11,743 nt of DNA from an uncultured Acetatifactor sp. Its GTDB lineage: Bacteria; Bacillota; Clostridia; Lachnospirales; Lachnospiraceae. Numbering within the stretch: position 1 is the first letter of the stretch; the number at the start of each line of letters is the position of its first letter. Position numbers and translations under genes: made by a program. The stretch lies in the NCBI GenBank assembly GCA_947644185.1, contig CANRZC010000041.1, positions 1 to 11,743 on the forward strand, in the 5' to 3' direction. A model generated the notes under the pieces. It was not told the DNA's origin, made no database searches, and was given only the letters and a program-made list of their open reading frames with translations. Positions 8,118 to 11,743 of the stretch are shown one piece after another.

Positions 8118-8963
8118 TTAGGCCTCCCAATATTCTCCGGGCCGGATGCAATATACTTTATCCTTTTCCATGGGCTTTTGGAAATACAATTCTGTGGATG
8201 TAGGATTAAATACCCTTCTGCTGTCCACGGAAAACTCCAGCCTTTTGTAGGCCTGCACGTAATCGTAAATCTGGATATTCGTGGCATACCATATATCATC
8301 ATGTCCGCCCACATAGGAGGCGAATTCTTCTATCACATTCCAGTTGTCATTGACCTCAAATTCATAGCTGTGTCCCCACAAATAAAACAGCCAGGAATTC
8401 CATAGGGGCGTCTCTTCCACGAACTTTTTCCCAAGGTTCATCAGCTCTGGATCATTGTGATGACAGGTGGCCTCCAGCCGAAGCCAGTCTTCGGGGATGT
8501 CAAAGGAATGGCTGGAGATAACTGTCCTGCCATACACCAACCCTGCCTTTTTCAGGCAGTCCACAGTGGTATCGCTGTATGTACCGAAGGGATATGCCAT
8601 TCCCCTGATGATGGTATGGAATTGGTTCTCCAGGTTTTCCCTGTCCTTCAGCAGGTCCCACATAGCTACGTTTTCCGGCAGCTTTTCCAGAAAAGGATGA
8701 GTCAGTCCATGCACTGCCACTTCATGTCCGCTGTCAGTGTAAACTTCGGTGACCTGTTTGGCGGTGAGTCTGCGGTGAAAGGCACCTTCGGGGTAAACGG
8801 TTCCCTCTGGTGTGTAAAGCCCACTGTTCAAATTGAAAGTACCCTTCAAGCCATTTTTATCCATAATTTCCATCAGCCTGATGTCCTGTTCTACGCCGTC
8901 GTCATAGCTCAGGGTGAGTGCTTTTGGCTTCCCTTCCGGGAAGCGCATGATGAGTCCTGCCAT
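8118..8963 (-). CDS. Polysaccharide deacetylase family protein (CE4/NodB fold), predicted cytoplasmic
   Basis: 281 residues; AGGAGG lies seven bases before the ATG. NodB-type motifs are present: ALTLSYDDG (15-23; D21 and D22, catalytic base and metal ligand positions), HEVAVHGLTHP (80-90; H85 and H89, the HxxxH metal pair), GMAYPFGTYSD (121-131), and a late LWGHSYEF (195-202) with H198 in the catalytic-histidine position. CE4 enzymes remove N- or O-acetyl groups from carbohydrates using a divalent metal. There is no signal peptide or membrane helix, which argues against action on wall peptidoglycan from outside and for a soluble intracellular sugar substrate. It is convergent with the GH30 gene and has its own candidate promoter. 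The metal triad looks intact, so an active enzyme is likely; the substrate is unknown. Confidence 0.92.
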   Translation of the reverse strand: MAGLIMRFPEGKPKALTLSYDDGVEQDIRLMEIMDKNGLKGTFNLNSGLYTPEGTVYPEGAFHRRLTAKQVTEVYTDSGHEVAVHGLTHPFLEKLPENVAMWDLLKDRENLENQFHTIIRGMAYPFGTYSDTTVDCLKKAGLVYGRTVISSHSFDIPEDWLRLEATCHHNDPELMNLGKKFVEETPLWNSWLFYLWGHSYEFEVNDNWNVIEEFASYVGGHDDIWYATNIQIYDYVQAYKRLEFSVDSRRVFNPTSTELYFQKPMEKDKVYCIRPGEYWEA

Positions 8964-9032
8964 AGTTTTGCCTCCTTTATCATCCGGCCAGTGTGTACAT
9001 GGCCTTAATGTGCAGTTTCCTTCTGAGTCAAC

Positions 9033-9060
9033 ATTCTACCATAAATATGCCAAAAGTCCA
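9033..9060 (-). promoter_or_regulatory. Candidate promoter of the polysaccharide deacetylase gene
   Basis: Minus-strand TGGACT (9055-9060) and TAGAAT (9033-9038) are separated by 16 bases, about 70 bases upstream of the deacetylase start. No terminator is visible between ribU and this gene, so some read-through from ribU is also possible. Confidence 0.4.
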
Positions 9061-9093
9061 GCAGAATTGATGGATAAAAGCTTTAGGGAGGTT

Positions 9094-9744
9094 TCAGATG
9101 ACACCGCGAAAGGCCAGTATCAGCAGCGCGCAGGTCAGAATCAGTGTCAGGGCCACAGCTATAAGAATGGGATTAAGCCGCATTTTCTCAGAACCTCCAC
9201 TGGCAGCAAGGAGATTCGCCCGGCGCAGAGCAGTGACTACGGGCTTGTAGAGTAACAGGGTAAATGCCAGATTCAATCCGCCTTTCAGCAGGTTGAAAGG
9301 CAGGAAGGCCGGGAGCAGCAGCGCGGCCACAGCCTCTCTGGGATAGCCCATATAGATGGGGGCTATCAGATAGTTCCAGAGCATCATCACTAGAACCTGG
9401 CAGCATAAGCCCCAGAAGAGCCCTGCCGTGGCGCCGGACAGCCTGCGGCGCTTTTGGTACACCCAGGCCGCGGTGCAGGCGAAAGAGCAGCTGGACAGAA
9501 TATTCATGATGCAGCCTAAGATCCCCGTGGTGCTGATGGTGAACAGCTCCGCCAGGGAGACCACCACCGCTATGGCCAGGGAGGTGAGGGGGCCGAAGAT
9601 CAGCCCGCCGATGACGATGATGACGTCTTTGGGGTCGTACTTTAGGAAGAGCACCACCGGCACGCGCCCCAGAGCCACCGCTACATAGGCAAATGCGCAG
9701 AGCATGCCTGTTGTGGTGAGTTTCTTTGTCTTGTTTGGATTCAT
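9094..9744 (-). CDS. ribU: Riboflavin ECF transporter S component RibU
   Basis: 216 residues from ATG 9744, which has AGGAGG seven bases upstream; an upstream in-frame ATG (9771) lies inside the leader hairpin and is unlikely. The protein is almost entirely membrane-embedded. RibU-like features are LGRVPVVLFLKYDPKDV (25-41), GGLIFGPLTSLAI (46-58) and a late PFNLLKGGLNLAFTLLLYKP (149-168). S components capture the vitamin and pass it through the shared EcfT/EcfA energy-coupling module, whose genes are not in this window. The FMN riboswitch immediately upstream makes riboflavin the assigned substrate. An additional hydrophobic helix (about 192-212) follows the six expected helices after a short polar linker. 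Confidence 0.92.
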   Translation of the reverse strand: MNPNKTKKLTTTGMLCAFAYVAVALGRVPVVLFLKYDPKDVIIVIGGLIFGPLTSLAIAVVVSLAELFTISTTGILGCIMNILSSCSFACTAAWVYQKRRRLSGATAGLFWGLCCQVLVMMLWNYLIAPIYMGYPREAVAALLLPAFLPFNLLKGGLNLAFTLLLYKPVVTALRRANLLAASGGSEKMRLNPILIAVALTLILTCALLILAFRGVI

Positions 9745-9754
9745 TGGAATACCT

Positions 9755-9810
9755 CCTGAAAAATTTAACACCTGAAAGGGCAGAACGCCTTTCAGGTGCT
9801 ATTTTTCAGG
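9755..9810 (-). promoter_or_regulatory. Nested long hairpin in the ribU leader reaching into the ribosome binding site
   Basis: Two stacked perfect stems: an inner 11-bp stem (CACCTGAAAGG at 9769-9779 with 9788-9798) and an outer 10-bp stem (CCTGAAAAAT at 9755-9764 with 9801-9810). They are separated by a small internal loop (AG opposite TTAA on the transcript). On the minus strand the inner stem is followed by TTAAATTTTT, so alone it would act as a terminator. The outer stem additionally pairs the first AGG of the SD (9752-9757). This is the probable expression platform of the FMN riboswitch. Confidence 0.7.
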
Positions 9811-9841
9811 TGCATTGAACATGTCAACAGAGCAATTAGAC

Positions 9842-9859
9842 AAAAAGTGCAGAAAGCAC
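9842..9859 (-). terminator. Short hairpin with T-tract just after the FMN aptamer
   Basis: Reading the minus strand, GTGC-TTTCT-GCAC is followed by TTTTT, directly preceded by a second hairpin GTCGGA-AGAAA-TCCGAC (9861-9877). The 4-bp stem is weak alone, so a terminator role is uncertain. It may be part of the switching region. Confidence 0.35.
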
Positions 9860-9882
9860 AGTCGGATTTCTTCCGACTATCT

Positions 9883-10035
9883 CAATACACCTTCTTTAAT
9901 CCGGACTATACCGTCGGTTCCGGAATTTCACCGGACCCCGCGCTTACGCGCCCGCGGACTTTCACCGCCGATCGGGAATTCTTGCTTCTTGCACTACTAA
10001 TGTTCAAGAAGAGTCACCCTGCCCTGAAGACATTG
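9883..10035 (-). promoter_or_regulatory. FMN riboswitch (RFN element)
   Basis: The minus strand carries the conserved blocks in order: CTTCAGGGCAGGGTGA, AATTCCCGATCGGCGGTGAA, AGTCCGC, GGTCCGGTGAAATTCCGGAA, CCGACGGTATAGTCCGG and AAAGAAGG. The closing helix P1 is formed by CAAT..CTTC (about 10023-10035) with GAAG..ATTG (about 9883-9893). The aptamer binds flavin mononucleotide and switches the gene off when it is plentiful, which fits the ribU gene downstream. An extra hairpin (stem CTTCTTG 10005-10011 with CAAGAAG 9985-9991) is inserted between GGGTGA and AATTCCC. Confidence 0.95.
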
Positions 10036-10058
10036 CCGCTATTTGGTTGTTTAGGGGT

Positions 10059-10087
10059 ATTGTATCATGGGGGGAGGAGAAAGGCAA
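10059..10087 (-). promoter_or_regulatory. Promoter of the riboswitch-ribU transcript
   Basis: On the minus strand TTGCCT (10082-10087) and TACAAT (10059-10064) are 17 bases apart. Transcription would start near 10052, about 17 bases before P1 of the FMN aptamer, a normal arrangement. Confidence 0.75.
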
Positions 10088-10101
10088 GTTCTATTTCAGG
10101 G

Positions 10102-10136
10102 GGCGGCTGTCTTGCAGGACGGCCGCCTTTTGTCTT
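10102..10136 (+). terminator. Rho-independent type hairpin with T-tract on the plus strand, downstream of hicA
   Basis: A 10-bp stem with one G-T pair (10102-10111 with 10118-10127), loop TTGCAG, and the tail TTTTGTCTT on the plus strand. No plus-strand gene lies upstream, so it would stop transcripts entering hicBA antisense. The hairpin itself would also form in minus-strand RNA leaving hicA, but without a U-tract. Confidence 0.55.
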
Positions 10137-10138
10137 AC

Positions 10139-10333
10139 TTAAAATTTGAAGTCTATTCCGCTTTGCTTCAAAACAGCATTTGCAGTATGCCGTGACTTGA
10201 TTTTGGTATCAACAGTTACATGCCGCCCCGAAATAGGACTGTACCAGATATCATGGTCACCTTTCCCATGTCTAATGAAAGTACATCCATTCTGGGAGAG
10301 GATATTGCGTACACGTTTTTCGTATTCAGCCAT
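10139..10333 (-). CDS. hicA: HicA-family mRNA interferase toxin
   Basis: 64 residues, normal for the family. The HicA/YcfA pattern is clear: GCTFIRHGKGDHDIWYSP (16-33), with His27 in the GDH position expected to be catalytic, then a strand GRHVTVDTK and a closing helix. HicA folds like a double-stranded-RNA-binding domain and cleaves mRNA when freed from its antitoxin. The start overlaps the end of hicB by 8 bases, so translation is coupled. The SD (AAAGGATGG) lies inside the hicB end. Antitoxin-first order is less common than hicA-hicB but known. Confidence 0.9.
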   Translation of the reverse strand: MAEYEKRVRNILSQNGCTFIRHGKGDHDIWYSPISGRHVTVDTKIKSRHTANAVLKQSGIDFKF

Positions 10334-10550
10334 TCATTACCATCCTTTCATGACGCTCTGATTTGAAAGTCAAAGAAAGGGGCGGAGTCGTGTTAGTATT
10401 CAATTCCAGCAGCTCAGGCACCGCGAACCTTGTGCGTTCCAGAAGAGCATCAAAGGATCCGGATTCCAGAACAAGGCCGGGGATGTCGTTGCTGGTAGCA
10501 ATCCATACACCTGATTCATCGTCCCACGTAAAGTTAATAACATATTCCAT
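10326..10550 (-). CDS. hicB: HicB-like (DUF1902) antitoxin
   Basis: 74 residues from ATG 10550, which has GGAGG eight bases upstream; a longer in-frame reading to 10655 would run through that SD and is rejected. The DUF1902/HicB-type pattern is visible: INFTWDDESGVWIATSNDIP then GLVLESGSFDALLE and AVPELLELN. This partial RNase-H-like fold masks HicA. The protein ends shortly after this domain, with no RHH or HTH DNA-binding tail, so it may be unable to repress its own operon alone. The divergent XRE gene 90 bases away might supply DNA binding; that is inference. It overlaps hicA by 8 bases. Confidence 0.85.
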   Translation of the reverse strand: MEYVINFTWDDESGVWIATSNDIPGLVLESGSFDALLERTRFAVPELLELNTNTTPPLSLTFKSERHERMVMNG

Positions 10551-10639
10551 AGTAAATACCTCCATTAAAAGTTCTAAATGCTCCAAGTTTAACCATAACA
10601 GACAAGATTCATGCTTCATCCCAATATGGGAGGACGAAG

Positions 10640-10960
10640 ATGGAAATTCTAACATGGCAGGCCAGAGTAGATAAAAACATTACGCTGAAGCAACTGGAAG
10701 CCATGACAGGTATCAGCAAGACGACACTGAATTATATTGAAAACGGCGTTACATCACCGACACTGCGGCAGTTGGAAGCGATTGCAGCCGCGCTGGACAT
10801 CCTCACCCTCTACCGGCGCTCCTGCAGGCGGCCCACGGGGTACCTCTTCCCGAAGCAGTCCGGAAAGGACGAGCCCATTCAGGGCAGCTTTATCATTTGT
10901 ACAAGGCTGTCCTTTCTCTTTGCCCTGAATATGATACTTCACTTAGGTATTGTACCATAA
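10640..10960 (+). CDS. Small XRE-family HTH protein with replaced C-terminus (chimeric or degenerate)
   Basis: 106 residues, GGGAGG six bases before the ATG. Residues 1-52 are an intact XRE helix-turn-helix: MEILTWQARVDKNITLKQLE, GISKTTLNYIENG, SPTLRQLEAIAAAL. Relatives usually continue into a short ITDLFESEYK-like end. Here the sequence changes at residue 53-54 (about base 10796) into LTLYRRSCRRPTGYLFPKQS, then GKDEPI. That resembles the segment before the catalytic HxxR box of integron/IS-type tyrosine recombinases (RPxxYLFP). From about residue 84 it becomes unrecognisable and hydrophobic. The recombinase-like part is more GC-rich than the AT-rich DNA after it. I infer a fusion between a regulator gene and a recombinase remnant; the HTH part could still be functional. 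It is divergent from hicBA. Confidence 0.6.
   Translation: MEILTWQARVDKNITLKQLEAMTGISKTTLNYIENGVTSPTLRQLEAIAAALDILTLYRRSCRRPTGYLFPKQSGKDEPIQGSFIICTRLSFLFALNMILHLGIVP
10863..10930 (+). repeat. Interlocked inverted repeats
   Basis: Two inverted repeats overlap in A-B-A'-B' order. A is GAAAGGAC-G-AGCC (10863-10875), pairing with GGCTGTCCTTTC (10905-10916) with one bulged G. B is ATTCAGGGCA (10877-10886), pairing perfectly with TGCCCTGAAT (10921-10930). The spacing makes simultaneous pairing difficult, so they would form alternative hairpins. They lie in the odd 3' half of the chimeric XRE gene. Confidence 0.6.
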
Positions 10961-11007
10961 GAAAAGAAATAAATCCACTCCTGTATCCGATATGGCACTC
11001 AAATAGC

Positions 11008-11036
11008 TTGCATGAAACCTAAAAACATAATATGAT
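11008..11036 (+). promoter_or_regulatory. Candidate promoter of the truncated lipoprotein gene
   Basis: TTGCAT (11008-11013) and TATGAT (11031-11036) are 17 bases apart in AT-rich DNA about 75 bases before the GTG start. The -35 is weak, the -10 good. The rest of 10961-11110 holds no gene; a small CAGAAG/CTTCTG hairpin (about 11063-11079) lies in the leader. Confidence 0.45.
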
Positions 11037-11110
11037 AAAAAGTGCAGCAGGAATTCGCCGCAGAAGCACCACTTCTGTGAAAAAGTTTCTATCAGTGAAA
11101 GGACGACAAA

Positions 11111-11728
11111 GTGAAAAAAGAAATTTGTAAATTGCTCAGTTTCGTATGTACTTGTGCCCTGCTTACAGGCTGTACCGAATCTCCAAATCCAGCCCAGACA
11201 CCTCCATCGGCGAAAAATCCAGGGGAGAGTACGGAACCAGTAACCTGCATTTATGTAGTGCCAGGAGAAGCGCCGGATGCGCTGGAGGAGGGTCTAAAAG
11301 CCATCAATGACAAGCTGGCCGCGGACGGCGTGGGAGTGAAAGTGGAACTGCGCTATATTCCCTGGGATTCCTGGGATCAGAAGATCAATTTTATGCTCTC
11401 AACCGGAGAAAAGTTTGATCTGTTTCAGGTGATGAATGACCGAGTTACCCTAGCTCACTATGTGGCAGGCGGCGTTCTGGCGGATATTAGCACAGAGATA
11501 GAACTGTATGGAGAAAATATCAGAAAAGTGAATCCAGAAAATATTATGAAATCTGGTCAGATCAAAGGTGTCCAGTATGGGATTCCCGCTTACTGGATGG
11601 AAAGTGCCATTGATCCGGAGCTGTTTATCCGAAGGGATCTGATGGAAAAATATGGTATCACAAAGGTTCCCTCTACCTGGGAGGAACTGACAATATGCAC
11701 TGGATTATACTTCCATGCCTTTTCTTAA
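11111..11728 (+). pseudogene. Extracellular solute-binding lipoprotein of a sugar-type ABC transporter, 3'-truncated
   Basis: 205 residues from a GTG start with AAAGGA about eight bases upstream. A basic start, a hydrophobic stretch and the lipobox LLTGC (Cys21) mark it as a lipoprotein of the outer membrane face. A Pro/Ser-rich linker follows, then a binding-protein N-terminal lobe: LEEGLKAINDKLAADGVGVK, STGEKFDLFQV, AHYVAGGVLADI, GVQYGIPAYWMES and LMEKYGITKVPSTWEEL. Such proteins are normally over 400 residues. Here similarity stops at STWEEL and a stop follows after TICTGLYFHAFS. In the next frame the DNA reads MHWIILPCLFLILAGM, a hydrophobic run to the window edge. This suggests a deletion or rearrangement joining the gene to another membrane-protein gene. 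A frameshift within the same gene is less likely because the new frame is not binding-protein-like. Confidence 0.75.
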
Positions 11729-11743
11729 TATTGGCAGGAATGG

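Noticed and set aside
7085..8314. Long minus-strand open frame opposite GH30 (about 409 codons)
   Set aside because: It has no family-like motifs, is opposite a well-supported enzyme gene with its own SD and active-site residues, and runs into the deacetylase region. It is a by-product of codon bias.
10551..10639. Promoter for hicBA in the divergent region
   Set aside because: Several TTG and AT-rich hexamers occur on the minus strand, but none gives an acceptable -35/-10 pair at 16-18 bases, so I do not annotate one.
10799..10930. Integron attC or complete insertion sequence end
   Set aside because: No attC core half-sites, no flanking direct repeats and no transposase gene could be found, so only inverted repeats and a possible recombinase fragment are claimed.
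10754..10942. Minus-strand open frame opposite the chimeric HTH gene
   Set aside because: No SD, low-complexity Gly/Pro/Arg-rich translation, and it partly mirrors the HTH coding sequence.

Overview
The window looks like chromosomal DNA of a Gram-positive Clostridia member, most likely Lachnospiraceae. The grounds are strong AGGAGG-type ribosome binding sites, a RibU gene behind an FMN riboswitch, a MoxR-DUF58-transglutaminase operon, a lipoprotein of the sugar-ABC binding type, and a small protein family (1367-1870) that I associate with that group. The species cannot be named from the sequence.

Layout. (1) 39-1121, minus: an XRE-type DNA-binding protein whose C-terminal two thirds are about eight copies of a 28-residue repeat centred on GLAPFL. 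It is transcribed away from a short conserved protein of unknown function (1367-1870, plus) that has its own promoter and a perfect hairpin terminator. (2) 2022-6627, plus: a tightly coupled operon of a MoxR AAA+ ATPase, a DUF58 protein and a polytopic membrane transglutaminase-like protein, joined by stop/start overlaps. A cytoplasmic GH30 glycoside hydrolase (6653-8035) follows after 25 bases and is probably in the same transcript. (3) A GC-rich hairpin at 8048-8075 separates GH30 from a convergent cytoplasmic CE4 polysaccharide deacetylase (8118-8963, minus). (4) 9094-10087, minus: ribU with a complete leader of promoter, FMN riboswitch and a long nested hairpin that reaches into the ribosome binding site. 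The aptamer carries an extra hairpin in its second helix. (5) 10139-10550, minus: a hicB-hicA toxin-antitoxin pair with overlapping genes. A small XRE gene is divergent from it and its 3' part has been replaced by sequence resembling a tyrosine recombinase, followed by interlocked inverted repeats. (6) 11111-11728, plus: the first part of a sugar-type solute-binding lipoprotein that loses its reading frame after about 195 residues, close to the window edge.

The left and middle parts are ordinary, well-kept genes. The stretch from about 10.1 kb to the right end is accessory: toxin-antitoxin, a chimeric regulator, a possible recombinase remnant and a broken transporter gene. I see no CRISPR array, complete insertion sequence, tRNA or rRNA. 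The items most worth a second look are the repeat-built regulator, the missing standard start codon of the 1367-1870 gene, the riboswitch leader with its aptamer insertion and two-tier hairpin, and the rearranged right end.
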